From positions 1 through 51,204 of the forward strand of contig NZ_AOMF01000150.1 of NCBI RefSeq assembly GCF_000336715.1: DNA of 51,204 bases, given 5' to 3'. Shown one piece after another: positions 34,048 to 42,807 of the stretch. This DNA comes from Halococcus thailandensis JCM 13552 (lineage in GTDB: Archaea > Halobacteriota > Halobacteria > Halobacteriales > Halococcaceae). A program made the position numbers and the translations under genes. Within the stretch, counting starts at the first letter, position 1. Each line of letters opens with the position of its first letter. Under the pieces are notes generated by a model that made no database searches, was not told the DNA's origin, and saw only the letters and a list, made by a program, of their open reading frames with translations.

Positions 34048-35445
34048 CTACTCGGAGAGCTGCGAGAGCCACTCCTCGGCACGGCTCTCGGGGATCTCGG
34101 CGGCGTCGGCCACCGTCCCGGCGTCGGCGGCCGCCAGATCGGTGGTCGTCTCGATCCCCGCCTCGCGCAGTCGGTCGGCGTAGGTCGCCCCGATGCCCGA
34201 GACGCTCTCGACGTCGTCGGCGCTCTCGGAGCCGTCGGTCGTTTCGTCGGTGTCGTCGTGGGTACTGGTCGGCTCCTGCGTATCGACCGCCTCGTCGGCC
34301 GCGGCGCTCGCGTCGTCGATCTCGATTTCTTCGGCGTCGTCGAGCTGCGAGCGCTCCTCGTACCACTCGCAGACCTCGGGCCAGACGTTCTCGTGGGAGC
34401 TGCCCGAGACCGAGAGACCGATATGACCCGTCGAATATTCGATGACCTCGGTGTCGTCGCTGCCGATCACGTCGTTGAACGGGATGCTCGTCTCCGAGGG
34501 GATCAGGTGATCGTACTCGCCGGTGATCTGGAGAACGGGCATGTCGATGTTCCCGATGTCCACGTGCTGATCACCCAGGGAGAGCTCGTTGTTGTAGAGC
34601 TTGTTCTCCTGGTAGATCTCCGTGACGAACTGGGCGAACGTGTCGCCGGCGACGTCGATCCCCTCCGAGAGCCAGCGCTCCATCCGCCCGAAGTTCTCGA
34701 TGAAGTCGTCGTTTTCGAGGTTGTCGTAGAGGCGGACGTACTTCGAGACGTAGTTGGAGACGGGATCCATCAGCGCGAACCCCACGTCGAGCATCTCCGC
34801 TGGCGCGTTGCCGTAGGCGTCTTTGAGTTCGTCCGGATCGAAGTACTGGTCGTCACCCCAGAGTTCGAGCACGCCACCCGTGTCGTCGAAGCAGAGCCCC
34901 GCAGCCATCAGACCGAGGTTCCGCACCTTCTCGGGGTTGAGTGCGGCGTACATCGCCGACATCGTCCCGCCCATGCAGTAGCCGAGGACGTTGATCGCGT
35001 CCTGACCCGACTGCTCGCGCACGACGTCGACGCAGTTGTCGATGTAGCGGGTCACGTAGTCCTCGAGCGTGAGATGCTGATCGAGCCGTGAGGGCTCGTT
35101 CCAGTCGATCATGTAGACGTCGAAGCCCGCCTCCAGCAGCCGCCGGATCACCGACCGATCGGGCTGGAGATCGAGGATGAACGGTTTGTTGATCAGCGCG
35201 TAGATGACCAGGATCGGAACGTCGTGCTGTTCGTCCGTCCGTGGTTCGTAGTGCAGCAGTTCGAGCTTGTTCTCGGTGTAGACGACCTCGCTGTCGGTCT
35301 GGCCGACCTCGACGGAAGCCATCTGTGCGAGCTGTTCGGGGGCGATCTCGGTCTTCTCGATCGCGTCGGCGGCGGCCTCGAAGCTCTGGCGCTGGGCGTC
35401 GAGGCTCAGCGAGAACGGGTCGAAGGCCGAAGGGCGCTCGCTCAT
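34048..35445 (-). CDS. phaC: Class III poly(3-hydroxyalkanoate) synthase subunit PhaC with C-terminal HhH domain
   Basis: 465 residues. PhaC polymerises (R)-3-hydroxyacyl-CoA on the granule surface together with PhaE. The catalytic triad is visible: Cys157 in the lipase-like box GYCMGG, Asp312 in [10 protein letters not shown] and His341 in STGHIGLS. Residues ~365-410 form an acidic linker and the last ~53 residues ([19 protein letters not shown] onward) form a helix-hairpin-helix domain of the DNA/protein-binding type, unlike bacterial class III PhaC, which ends near the fold. Translation follows phaE directly (phaE stop 35446-35448, phaC ATG 35443-35445). Confidence 0.95.
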   Translation of the reverse strand: MSERPSAFDPFSLSLDAQRQSFEAAADAIEKTEIAPEQLAQMASVEVGQTDSEVVYTENKLELLHYEPRTDEQHDVPILVIYALINKPFILDLQPDRSVIRRLLEAGFDVYMIDWNEPSRLDQHLTLEDYVTRYIDNCVDVVREQSGQDAINVLGYCMGGTMSAMYAALNPEKVRNLGLMAAGLCFDDTGGVLELWGDDQYFDPDELKDAYGNAPAEMLDVGFALMDPVSNYVSKYVRLYDNLENDDFIENFGRMERWLSEGIDVAGDTFAQFVTEIYQENKLYNNELSLGDQHVDIGNIDMPVLQITGEYDHLIPSETSIPFNDVIGSDDTEVIEYSTGHIGLSVSGSSHENVWPEVCEWYEERSQLDDAEEIEIDDASAAADEAVDTQEPTSTHDDTDETTDGSESADDVESVSGIGATYADRLREAGIETTTDLAAADAGTVADAAEIPESRAEEWLSQLSE

Positions 35446-35997
35446 CTACTCCTCCAGCAGCCGGTCGAGTTTCTGTGAGACCTCGTGCTGGCGGCGTTCG
35501 AGCTCGATCAGCCGCTCGGCCACCTCGTCGACGTCGTCACGGGTGGCGAAGCCGAGGCTTTCGAGGGTGTCCTGGCTCATCTCGTCGACTTCCTGCTGGA
35601 GCTCCAGCATGTCGCCGACCAGTTCGCCCGTGCCGGCGGCGAAGGCCGTCGTCCCCATCACCTCGGAGAACGCCTCGTTGGCGCTCTGGAGCCAGATGTC
35701 GCGGAACTCGCTCACCGCGACGTCCTCGCCCTCGGCGGCGTCGGCGATGCGCGAGTTCATCCGTTCGGCGGCCTCGAGCCAGACCTCGTAGGCACGGCCG
35801 TAGCCCGCCATTCCGTCCTCGACGGTGTCGGAATCGGGCGTCGAGTCCTCGAACGCGCCCATCCACGACTCCATGAACGCGGCCTGGGCCTCCATGTTCT
35901 GCTCGAACGATTCGGCGACCGCGTCGTTCATGTCGTTCATCATCGTCGTCCAGCGCTCCTGAACCTCCTCGGGATCGGTGTCGCTCATACTGCTCAT
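35446..35997 (-). CDS. phaE: PHA synthase subunit PhaE
   Basis: 183 residues. PhaE is the non-catalytic partner of haloarchaeal class III synthases. The visible pattern is a run of amphipathic helices with WTTMMNDMNDAV, FMESWMGAF, YGRAYEVWLEAAERMNSR and a C-terminal coiled coil RLIELERRQHEVSQKLDRLLEE. It abuts phaC and follows phaP by 31 nt. The start may be either of two Met codons (35997 or 35988). Function follows from family and neighbourhood. Confidence 0.88.
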   Translation of the reverse strand: MSSMSDTDPEEVQERWTTMMNDMNDAVAESFEQNMEAQAAFMESWMGAFEDSTPDSDTVEDGMAGYGRAYEVWLEAAERMNSRIADAAEGEDVAVSEFRDIWLQSANEAFSEVMGTTAFAAGTGELVGDMLELQQEVDEMSQDTLESLGFATRDDVDEVAERLIELERRQHEVSQKLDRLLEE

Positions 35998-36028
35998 TGG
36001 TGTGGTTGTCTGAAAAATCTATGTCCGC

Positions 36029-36697
36029 TCAGGCCGAGACCTGCGTCTCGAACTGCTCGGCCTGCGCTTCGAGCTGTTCCTGGAACTGCTCGACCTGTGA
36101 CTGGAGCTGCTCCTGAAACTCCGAGGCCTGCTCCAGCTGGCGATCGGACTGGGCCTCGAACTGCTCCTGGATGTCGGCCATGCGCTCGACCTGCTCGTCG
36201 AGCTGGCTGCCGAAGCGCTCGGCGAACTCCTCGTTGCGCGTCGCGGCCTGCTCGACCAGTTCGACCGTCCCCTCCTGGAGCTGTTCGTGTGCCGCGAACA
36301 GTTCGTCGACGCCCTCGTCCATCGCCGCGACCGACTCCTCGGTGAGTTCGTCGTGACCGTCGAGCGCCTCCTCGACGGACGCTTCGAGCTGGTCGAAGCT
36401 CTCGGCGTGGAGCTCCTTCAGCCGGTCGAACCCCTCGTCGGCGTTGTCGCGGAACGCACGGACGTTCGTGCCGGCGGGCGTCGCGGTCTCCATCGCCTCG
36501 AAGTAGCTCTCGGCAGCGGTTTCGGCGGCTTCGACGCCCTGACGCTGGAACGTCTCCTGGCTCTCGATGCTCGAGAGCAGCATCTCGCCGGCGTTTCGCT
36601 GGAGATCGAACCCCTGCTCGACGGCCCGCTGGCTCTGCTCCAGAACTGTGCGCTGCATCGCGAACGTCGCTTCGATCGGTGTGGTGTACTGGTTCAT
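36029..36697 (-). CDS. phaP: Phasin-like granule-associated protein PhaP
   Basis: 222 residues from MNQYTTPIEATFAMQRTVLEQ. Almost entirely helical, with Gln/Glu-rich heptad-like repeats, especially at the C-terminus (EFQEQLQSQVEQFQEQLEAQ). This composition and its position between phaR and phaE match haloarchaeal phasins that coat PHA granules and limit their size. Overlap of 4 nt with phaR (ATGA) links their expression. No enzymatic motif. Confidence 0.87.
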   Translation of the reverse strand: MNQYTTPIEATFAMQRTVLEQSQRAVEQGFDLQRNAGEMLLSSIESQETFQRQGVEAAETAAESYFEAMETATPAGTNVRAFRDNADEGFDRLKELHAESFDQLEASVEEALDGHDELTEESVAAMDEGVDELFAAHEQLQEGTVELVEQAATRNEEFAERFGSQLDEQVERMADIQEQFEAQSDRQLEQASEFQEQLQSQVEQFQEQLEAQAEQFETQVSA

Positions 36698-37002
36698 GAA
36701 TCCTCCCTGTTTCGCTTGACCGGGACGACGACCGTCTGGACGATATCCCCCTCCTCGATGTCGAGCGCCTCGCGCTCGGCGTCGGGGATCGAGATGCGCC
36801 CGCCGCTCTGGACGCGCGTCTTGAACGTCGCCGTCCCCATGCTCGTGGCGGCGATCTCCGACAGACTGCTCGGCCCCGACCCGCCGACGTTCATCAGCTG
36901 CTTGGCGAACTCCGTCTGCTGCTCGACGGCCTGTTCGCTCGCCTCTTGGAACTGCTGTGCCCACAGCGCCGGCGGCCACGTCGCGTCGTCTTCGTCGGTC
37001 AT
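36694..37002 (-). CDS. phaR: AbrB-like transcription regulator PhaR
   Basis: 102 residues from MTDEDDATWPPALWAQQFQ. The C-terminal ~45 residues form a swapped-hairpin AbrB/MazE domain (TFKTRVQSGGRISIPDAERE, LDIEEGDIVQTVVVPV). The N-terminal WAQQFQEASEQAVEQQTEFAKQL helix is typical of the PHA-associated form. In Haloferax mediterranei a PhaR of this type represses phaRP and binds granules; the same role is inferred here. CTTATCC at 37033-37039 is a TATA-like element for the minus strand. Confidence 0.87.
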   Translation of the reverse strand: MTDEDDATWPPALWAQQFQEASEQAVEQQTEFAKQLMNVGGSGPSSLSEIAATSMGTATFKTRVQSGGRISIPDAEREALDIEEGDIVQTVVVPVKRNREDS

Positions 37003-37090
37003 CGCTCGCTCTCCCGTAGCTCCCCTGAGTGGATAAGCGTTGCGCCGAATGCCATTGAAACCCATCGAGTGGCAGAGAGCGGTTCGAGAA

Positions 37091-37139
37091 TCGGTGGTCG
37101 AAAGCTGTCTTCACGAGCGCTTTCGCCGAAATCCACCGA
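37091..37139. promoter_or_regulatory. Nested inverted repeats between phaR and phaJ
   Basis: TCGGTGG (37091-37097) pairs with CCACCGA (37133-37139), and inside them CGAAAGC (37099-37105) pairs with GCTTTCG (37119-37125). A separate hairpin ACGCT-CGA-AGCGT is at 37144-37156. They lie in the 220-bp divergent region and are candidate PhaR operators. Confidence 0.5.
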
Positions 37140-37222
37140 ATCGACGCTCGAAGCGTACAAAAAGCACCTGCATGGGAGTCGGAATCGCTTATGTACGTCG
37201 GTCCCGTAGCCCGGACAGCCCC

Positions 37223-37798
37223 ATGAGTTCAGAATCGAGCCCCTCCACGCTGACCGACGCGTGGGTTCGCAACTCAACGTACTTCCTCGACAGCGTCCTC
37301 GCAGCCAACCGCGCCACGCTCGCCGCCTTCGGCGTCGACACCGACGGGGACGTCGATGCCGGCGAAGAGCGACCGGAGTGGACCGTCGAACTCACCGAGG
37401 AGCGCCGCGACGCGCTCGCGGTCGGCGACAAGGTCACGTTCTCGAAACGGCTCACCGACGACGACGTGCGCGCGTTCGCAGCGGCCAGCGGCGACACGAA
37501 CCCACTCCACCTCGACGACGAGTACGCCGAAAGCACGATGTTCGGCGAGCGCATCGTCCACGGCACGCTCGTCTCCGGCCTCATCAGCGCCGCGCTCGCG
37601 CGCCTGCCCGGGCTCGTCATCTATCTCTCCCAGGACGAGGAGTTCCACAACCCGGTCGCCATCGGCGATCGCGTGACCGCCGAGTGCGAGATCGTCGAGG
37701 ACCTCGGCGAGAGCCGCTACCGGCTCCGGACCACGGTGACGAGCGGCGACGAGACGGCCATCGACGGCGAGGCGGTCGTCATGCTCGACGAACCCTAG
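37223..37798 (+). CDS. phaJ: MaoC-family (R)-enoyl-CoA hydratase, PhaJ-like
   Basis: 191 residues from MSSESSPSTL. The hydratase 2 motif is intact: Asp91 and His96 in SGDTNPLHLDDEYA followed by FGERIVHGTLVSGLISA. It hydrates trans-2-enoyl-CoA to (R)-3-hydroxyacyl-CoA, the PhaC substrate. The N-terminal ~50 residues are a haloarchaeal extension absent from bacterial PhaJ. It is divergent from phaR; TTATG at 37189-37193 is about 30 nt upstream of the ATG. Its stop overlaps the next gene's stop by 3-4 nt. Confidence 0.9.
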   Translation: MSSESSPSTLTDAWVRNSTYFLDSVLAANRATLAAFGVDTDGDVDAGEERPEWTVELTEERRDALAVGDKVTFSKRLTDDDVRAFAAASGDTNPLHLDDEYAESTMFGERIVHGTLVSGLISAALARLPGLVIYLSQDEEFHNPVAIGDRVTAECEIVEDLGESRYRLRTTVTSGDETAIDGEAVVMLDEP

Positions 37799-38640
37799 AG
37801 GAAGTCGCCGACGACGCGATCGAACTTCTCGGAGCGCTCCCGCGGCGGCCAGTGGCCACACCGCTCGAACGGGACGAACTCGCCGTTCGGGATGCGTTCG
37901 GCGGCCCGCTCGGACCACGCGATCGGGAAGATCGGGTCCTCGCGCCCGTGGATCAACAGCGTCGGCACGTCCAGTTCGTCGAGGCGATCGAGATAGCACG
38001 TTCGCAGGCCACAGGCGCGGAACTCGTCGCGTTGCCACGCCGCGAGCGCGCTGGCTGCCGATGGCTCGACCGCCCGCTCGACGTCGGCGACGAACTCCGC
38101 GGAGGGAGTGACCGTCAACCCGGCGAGACTGCTCGCGACCAGCGCCGGATTCGCCAGGCCAGCGCCCAGCCAGCCGTCGATCCCCGGCGTGTTGAGCAGC
38201 GCCGCCCCGCCGGGTCGCCACGCTGCGTCACGGCCCAGTCCATAGCTATCGGCGAGGACGAGCCGCTCGATCCGTTCCTGGTGATCGAGCGCGTGCCCGA
38301 GCGCGACCGCCCCACCCATCGAGATCCCGACCAGGCTCGCGCGCTCGATATCGAGCGCGTCGAACAGTCCGGCGAGCACGGCGCGATAGGACTCCATCGT
38401 GTACTCGCTGGCCCCGTCGCTCTCGCCGTGGCCCGGGAAATCGGGCGCGATCACGCGGTGGTCTTCGGCGAGCGTCGGGAGCGTGTGCTTCCACGAGACG
38501 CTCGCTGCGTCGAGACCGATGCCGTGGAGCAGGATTACACACTCTCCCTCGCCGGCCGCGAGATACCGGATCCCGACCGATTCGTCGCCGACGTCGATCT
38601 CGATTCGCTTCGACTCCACGCCGACCAGCCCCTCGTTCAT
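37795..38640 (-). CDS. Alpha/beta hydrolase
   Basis: 281 residues from MNEGLVGVESKR. The triad is visible: Ser107 in VGISMGG, Asp235 in HGREDPIFP and His263 in CGHWPP; the oxyanion region is LLHGIGLDA. The cap domain (~130-215) is helical. The closest functional groups include esterases and meta-cleavage-product hydrolases; the substrate is unknown. Proximity to the PHA genes suggests a depolymerase-like role, but no lipase box or substrate-binding domain specific to PHA depolymerases is seen. Confidence 0.88.
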   Translation of the reverse strand: MNEGLVGVESKRIEIDVGDESVGIRYLAAGEGECVILLHGIGLDAASVSWKHTLPTLAEDHRVIAPDFPGHGESDGASEYTMESYRAVLAGLFDALDIERASLVGISMGGAVALGHALDHQERIERLVLADSYGLGRDAAWRPGGAALLNTPGIDGWLGAGLANPALVASSLAGLTVTPSAEFVADVERAVEPSAASALAAWQRDEFRACGLRTCYLDRLDELDVPTLLIHGREDPIFPIAWSERAAERIPNGEFVPFERCGHWPPRERSEKFDRVVGDFL

Positions 38641-38814
38641 ACCTACCTCTCGGACGAGCGAGGGTATGAGCGTTCGCACCAATCACGATACACACCCACA
38701 TGATACGCTATCGGGTCACGCCGCGGGGGAACGGGATCGTTTTGGAAAGTGTCGCACCGATTGATCTCACACTTTTTCGATCGAACTATACACACGGTGG
38801 CTTCAGATACACTG

Positions 38815-39147
38815 ATGAACCCCTACGTACTGCTTGCCGCGGCGATCGTCTCCGAGGTCATCGGAACGACTGCGCTGCAATACGCCGACGGGTTCTCGAA
38901 CCTCCTCCCGACCGGCGTGCTGATCGCTGGCTATCTGACGTCGTTCTACCTCCTCAGCCTGATCCTGGATCAGTTGCCGATCGGACCGGTGTACGCGACC
39001 TGGTCGGCGGTCGCGATCGTTCTCATCACGGTCATCGGAACGCTGTTCCTCGACCAACGGATCGATCCGGCCGGGGCGATCGGGATCGCACTCATCATCG
39101 GGGGCGTCTATCTGCTCAACGTCGTTTCCGACGTCTCCGTCCACTGA
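38815..39147 (+). CDS. Small multidrug resistance (SMR) transporter
   Basis: 110 residues with four membrane helices. The helix-1 motif LAAAIVSEVIGTTALQYADGF carries the conserved Glu used for proton-coupled export of cationic compounds; WSAVAIVLITVIGTLF and the GALIIGGVYLLN-type helix 4 match EmrE/SugE. Whether it expels drugs or guanidinium-type compounds cannot be decided. CTATAC at about 38788 is the TATA element. Transporters of this family act as dimers; no second SMR gene is adjacent. Confidence 0.92.
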   Translation: MNPYVLLAAAIVSEVIGTTALQYADGFSNLLPTGVLIAGYLTSFYLLSLILDQLPIGPVYATWSAVAIVLITVIGTLFLDQRIDPAGAIGIALIIGGVYLLNVVSDVSVH

Positions 39148-39224
39148 ATCGACTCTTTCGGCGTCTCAGTAGCAGGATGTTCTCGCGACGGTGCGGGGGA
39201 GAAGAGCGCCTCGCGCCGTAACGA

Positions 39225-39722
39225 TCACTTCTCGACGTCGAGCAATGCGACTCGCTCGTGGACGAGATCAGCGAGAGCCGCGTCCGTCGCCGCGAGTTCC
39301 CGCTTGCTGATGTCGAAAAACTCGCGGACGCGCTGCTCGTCGAAATCACCGAGAGTGTCCGCGGCGTCGAGCAGCGGTTCGATCTCGTCCGCCGCTGCTC
39401 GTTCGTCGCCACCTTCCTCGGCCGTGACGAGCACGACGACCGGCTGGTCGCCCTCGCCCACACCGAGTTCGAGCGCCTGCTGTATCTGACGGCGACCGGC
39501 GGTGTAGAGGAGGATCTCGACCGCGCGCTCGCGTGCGATCGCCTCGCCGCGCTCGCGCGCTCGATCGGCGAGCGAGAGTGCACGGTCGAGATGGGTTCGT
39601 GAAACGATATAGCGCGCGTCGAACGCCTGTACCGTACAGTCGTGTTCGTCACCGATCGTGCCGAGCCGGGCGACGAACTCGTCGACGTCCTCGATCGTCG
39701 CCCGCCCTTCGACGAGTTCCAT
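39225..39722 (-). CDS. cgi121: KEOPS complex subunit Cgi121
   Basis: 165 residues from MELVEGRATIEDVDEF. Cgi121 binds the tRNA 3' CCA end and positions it for the KEOPS complex, which makes N6-threonylcarbamoyladenosine at A37 of tRNAs. Family segments are VQAFDARYIVSRTHLDRAL, EILLYTAGRRQIQQALELG and VREFFDISKRELAATDAAL. It lies 25 nt downstream of hel308, a conserved neighbourhood in haloarchaea. The other KEOPS subunits are not in the window. Confidence 0.92.
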   Translation of the reverse strand: MELVEGRATIEDVDEFVARLGTIGDEHDCTVQAFDARYIVSRTHLDRALSLADRARERGEAIARERAVEILLYTAGRRQIQQALELGVGEGDQPVVVLVTAEEGGDERAAADEIEPLLDAADTLGDFDEQRVREFFDISKRELAATDAALADLVHERVALLDVEK

Positions 39723-39747
39723 CAGAGTCGCCTCCGGGTGCCGACCA

Positions 39748-41979
39748 TCAGAACTCACCGAGGCTCGACTGGTCGTTCTCGTCCGACTCGTCGCCGACGA
39801 CCGCGACCGATCCCGCCGGTTCGACCCCGTCCATCGAGGGATCGCTCCGCCCGACGTTCTCCAGGACGTTCTCGGCGGTCTTCGTCCGTCCACGTAGTGC
39901 ACCCAGCACCACCGATTTCTCGGCGTTTCTGAGGTCGGCACGGGTTTCGATTCCGGTCTCGAACAGCCGACGGGCGCGCTTGCGACCGACGCCGCGCACG
40001 CCCGCGAGATCGATGAGCTCCGTACGGATGCCGTGGGCGACGCGCGTTCTGGCCTCCCTGACTGCCGGTGCCCACTCCAGTCCGAGTTCGCCCGCGAGGC
40101 GCTCGGCGGCCGACAGCAGCCACTCGGCGGTGTCGACTTTCCCGCGGAGATCGCCCGGGCCGATGCCGTAACGATCGGTGATCGTACTCTCGTCGAGTTC
40201 GCTCGCCCAGTCGTCGAGCATGCTGGCGGTCTTGAGCGCCGAGAGCCAGTCGTCCCAGCGCTCCTCGAACTCGCTCGGCACGCTGCCCAAGAATTCGGTC
40301 TCGTGCTCGTGGGCAATCATGGTGTATTCCTCGCGATCGCCCGAGCGCAGGTAGAGCTCGTACATGTCGGGCGTGCGGCTCACGAGGTGGAAGAGTCCGA
40401 GGGCGGTCGGGCGCTCGTCGGCGCTCTCGAGACCGTCGACGATCTCGGCGGCGCTCATCGGGTCGAGATAGAGCCGCGAGACGGTGTGACCGAGCGAGGT
40501 CGCCGTCAGATCGTCGCCGTCGCGTTCGAGGAAATCGTTGGCGACGAGATAGTCGAGCATCGAGTCCATGACGCGTTCGAGACGACCGCCCTCGTCGGTC
40601 TGGGTCGCGTAGAGCGTCCGATCGAGAAATTCGAGCAGTCCCGAGCGCGAGCCGGCGAACCCGGAGGCGACGGTGGCGAGCAGATGGGTGCGGAGGGCGG
40701 GTTCGGCGGCGAGTTTCGAGCGGACGGGTTCCGGTTCGGTCCAGATATAGCGGTCGAACAGTTCGTCGAGTTCGTCGTGGCTCTTTGCGAGCAGCAGCGA
40801 CTCGCCGTAGGGGTCGAGGCCCGGCCGGCCCGCCCGCCCACACATCTGGTGGACTTCGAGAACGGAGAGCGGCTCCATCCCGCCGGCCTCGCCCGAGTAG
40901 CGCCGCCAGTCGCGGACGACGACCCGGCGACTCGGCGTGTTGACGCCGGCCGCGAGCGTCGGCGTCGCCGACACCACCTTGAGCAGGCGATCGCGAAAGG
41001 CCTCCTCGACGAGTTCGCGGTGATCCGAGGCGAGCCCGGCGTGGTGGAACGCCGCCCCCTCCTCCACCGCGTCGGCCAGATCGGCACTCGTCTCGGTGTC
41101 GCTCACGTCGCGGATCTCGGCGGCGATATCGGCGAGTCGGTCGCGCTCGTCGGCCGTGAGCGCCCCCTCGACCGTGCTCGTGAGCCGACGGGCCTCGGCC
41201 TCGGCGTTGCGCCGTGAGTTGACGAACACGAGCGTCGATCCCTCGTCGGCGAGCGTGTCGCGCACGATGGCGGCAGTCGGCTTCTCGCCGTCCCTGACAC
41301 CGAGTTCGTGCTGTTCACCGTCTTCCAGATGGATCGCCTGGCCGAAGTGGACGCCCTTCTTGAGATCGATCGGTCGCCAGGTCGAGTCGACGAGTTCGGC
41401 GTCGAGCCAGTCGGCGAGGATCTCGGGGTTGCCGATCGTCGCCGAGAGCGCGACGGTCTGCAGGCCGGGATTTCGCTGGCGGAGTTTCGCGAGCGTGACC
41501 TCCAGCGTGGGACCGCGATGACCGTCGTCGACGAGATGGACCTCGTCGGCGACCACACAGCTCAACTGATCGATCCAGGGTGCGTCGTTGCGGACGAGTG
41601 AATCGACCTTCTCGCTGGTCGCGACGATGATGTCACAGGTCGCGAGCCACTCGCCGTCCGAATCGTAGTTGCCGGTGGAGACGCCGACGGTGAGGCCGTA
41701 CTGCTCGAAGGTCTCGAACTCGGCGCGTTTCTCGCCGGCGAGCGCGCGCAGCGGGACGATGTAGAGCGCTTTGCCGCCGCGGGCGACGCTTGCGGTCATG
41801 GCGAGTTCGGCGATCAGTGTCTTTCCCGACGCCGTGGGGACGCTCGCGACCAGACTCTCGCCCTCGGTAACGCCCGCTTCGACGGCCTCCGCCTGAGGCG
41901 GGTAGAGCTCCTCGATCCCCTCCCCGCCCAGATGCTCGGGCAGCCACTCCGGGACCGCCGACAGCTCCGAGACGTTCAT
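39748..41979 (-). CDS. hel308: ATP-dependent DNA helicase Hel308
   Basis: 743 residues from [17 protein letters not shown]. Superfamily 2, 3'-5' helicase that acts on stalled replication forks. Motifs: Q-motif YPPQAEAV, Walker A VPTASGKT (~47-54), DEVH (~145-148), SAT in [10 protein letters not shown], and [12 protein letters not shown] (motif VI). The winged-helix and ratchet domains and a C-terminal helix-hairpin-helix region ([20 protein letters not shown]) follow. The ATG at 41979 is preferred to one 8 codons upstream. GTTTAAAC at 42004-42011 is the TATA region. Confidence 0.96.
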   Translation of the reverse strand: MNVSELSAVPEWLPEHLGGEGIEELYPPQAEAVEAGVTEGESLVASVPTASGKTLIAELAMTASVARGGKALYIVPLRALAGEKRAEFETFEQYGLTVGVSTGNYDSDGEWLATCDIIVATSEKVDSLVRNDAPWIDQLSCVVADEVHLVDDGHRGPTLEVTLAKLRQRNPGLQTVALSATIGNPEILADWLDAELVDSTWRPIDLKKGVHFGQAIHLEDGEQHELGVRDGEKPTAAIVRDTLADEGSTLVFVNSRRNAEAEARRLTSTVEGALTADERDRLADIAAEIRDVSDTETSADLADAVEEGAAFHHAGLASDHRELVEEAFRDRLLKVVSATPTLAAGVNTPSRRVVVRDWRRYSGEAGGMEPLSVLEVHQMCGRAGRPGLDPYGESLLLAKSHDELDELFDRYIWTEPEPVRSKLAAEPALRTHLLATVASGFAGSRSGLLEFLDRTLYATQTDEGGRLERVMDSMLDYLVANDFLERDGDDLTATSLGHTVSRLYLDPMSAAEIVDGLESADERPTALGLFHLVSRTPDMYELYLRSGDREEYTMIAHEHETEFLGSVPSEFEERWDDWLSALKTASMLDDWASELDESTITDRYGIGPGDLRGKVDTAEWLLSAAERLAGELGLEWAPAVREARTRVAHGIRTELIDLAGVRGVGRKRARRLFETGIETRADLRNAEKSVVLGALRGRTKTAENVLENVGRSDPSMDGVEPAGSVAVVGDESDENDQSSLGEF

Positions 41980-42060
41980 TACCCCTTTCTGTGTGCCGCT
42001 CACCGTTTAAACCGTCGGAGTAGCCGTCAGCCATATGGTCGCGCCGGGGGAAGCGAGCGC

Positions 42061-42303
42061 ATGCGAGTCGAATTCGATCGCGAGACCTGTATCGGTATGT
42101 TCCAGTGCGTCGCCGAGTGGGAGGGGTTCGAGCGCGACGAGGACGCCGGCAAGGCGATCCTGGTCGATGGCGAGGAAGAAGAGCCCGAAAAATTCGTCCG
42201 CGAGGTGCCCGAGGATGCCGAGCTGGACGCGAAGTTCGCCGCCCGTGTCTGTCCCGTCGACGCCATCACGATCCACGAGGACGGCGAGCAGATCGTCCCG
42301 TAA
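42061..42303 (+). CDS. Small [3Fe-4S]-type ferredoxin
   Basis: 80 residues. Cluster ligands are Cys10 and Cys16 (ETCIGMFQCVAEW) and Cys64 (ARVCPVDAI), giving CxxxxxC...CP. The second Cys of a normal 4Fe ferredoxin is replaced by Met13, so a three-iron cluster is predicted. Very acidic, cytosolic electron carrier; partner enzymes are not shown. CCATATGG at 42030-42037 lies about 27 nt upstream of the ATG. The stop is directly adjacent to the next, convergent gene. Confidence 0.88.
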   Translation: MRVEFDRETCIGMFQCVAEWEGFERDEDAGKAILVDGEEEEPEKFVREVPEDAELDAKFAARVCPVDAITIHEDGEQIVP

Positions 42304-42807
42304 TCAGGCGAGCGAGCCGAGCACGGCGATCTCGTACGAGCCGACGTCGTCCGGTTTTTCGAGCACGATGACGTCGAAACTCCAAGTCGCGCCGGCCGCG
42401 AGGTCGTGCGTGCTGTCGAGATAGCGCCCGAGCTGCTCGCCGTCGTCGTTGTAGACACGCGTGCGGACCTCGACCAGCTCGACGCGCTGCTGGCTGGTGT
42501 TCTCGACGGTGCCCTGGATCACGACGCCGCGGTAGTCGTCCTTGACGTCGAGTTCGTGGCTTCGGAGGGCGAGCACGTCGAGCGGGACGGCGTAGTCGCT
42601 GCCGACACGCTCGGCACGTGCCGCGGCGGCAGCTGCCGCGCTGGCGTTCGATTCGTTGGCCGCGGACGGATCGACCGTTCGGCCGGCGTCGTAGTCGGCG
42701 GTGTCGGGCCGGTCGCTACAGCCGGCGAGAGCGGCGGGAACGCCCGCGCCGACGAGCGCGAGAAAGCGGCGGCGGGTCGGGCGTGCGTGGGCGCCGGAAT
42801 CACTCAT
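42304..42807 (-). CDS. FxLYD-domain Tat lipoprotein
   Basis: 167 residues. The N-terminus contains a Tat motif and lipobox (TRRRFLALVGAG, LAGC), so it is exported folded and membrane-anchored on the outside. After a low-complexity Ala/Ser/Asn linker the C-terminal domain has GVVIQGTVENTSQQRVELVE and a W-FDV strand, the pattern of FxLYD/beta-sandwich proteins. Its start overlaps the stop of the following membrane-protein gene by 4 nt, so the two are probably translated together. Confidence 0.83.
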   Translation of the reverse strand: MSDSGAHARPTRRRFLALVGAGVPAALAGCSDRPDTADYDAGRTVDPSAANESNASAAAAAAARAERVGSDYAVPLDVLALRSHELDVKDDYRGVVIQGTVENTSQQRVELVEVRTRVYNDDGEQLGRYLDSTHDLAAGATWSFDVIVLEKPDDVGSYEIAVLGSLA

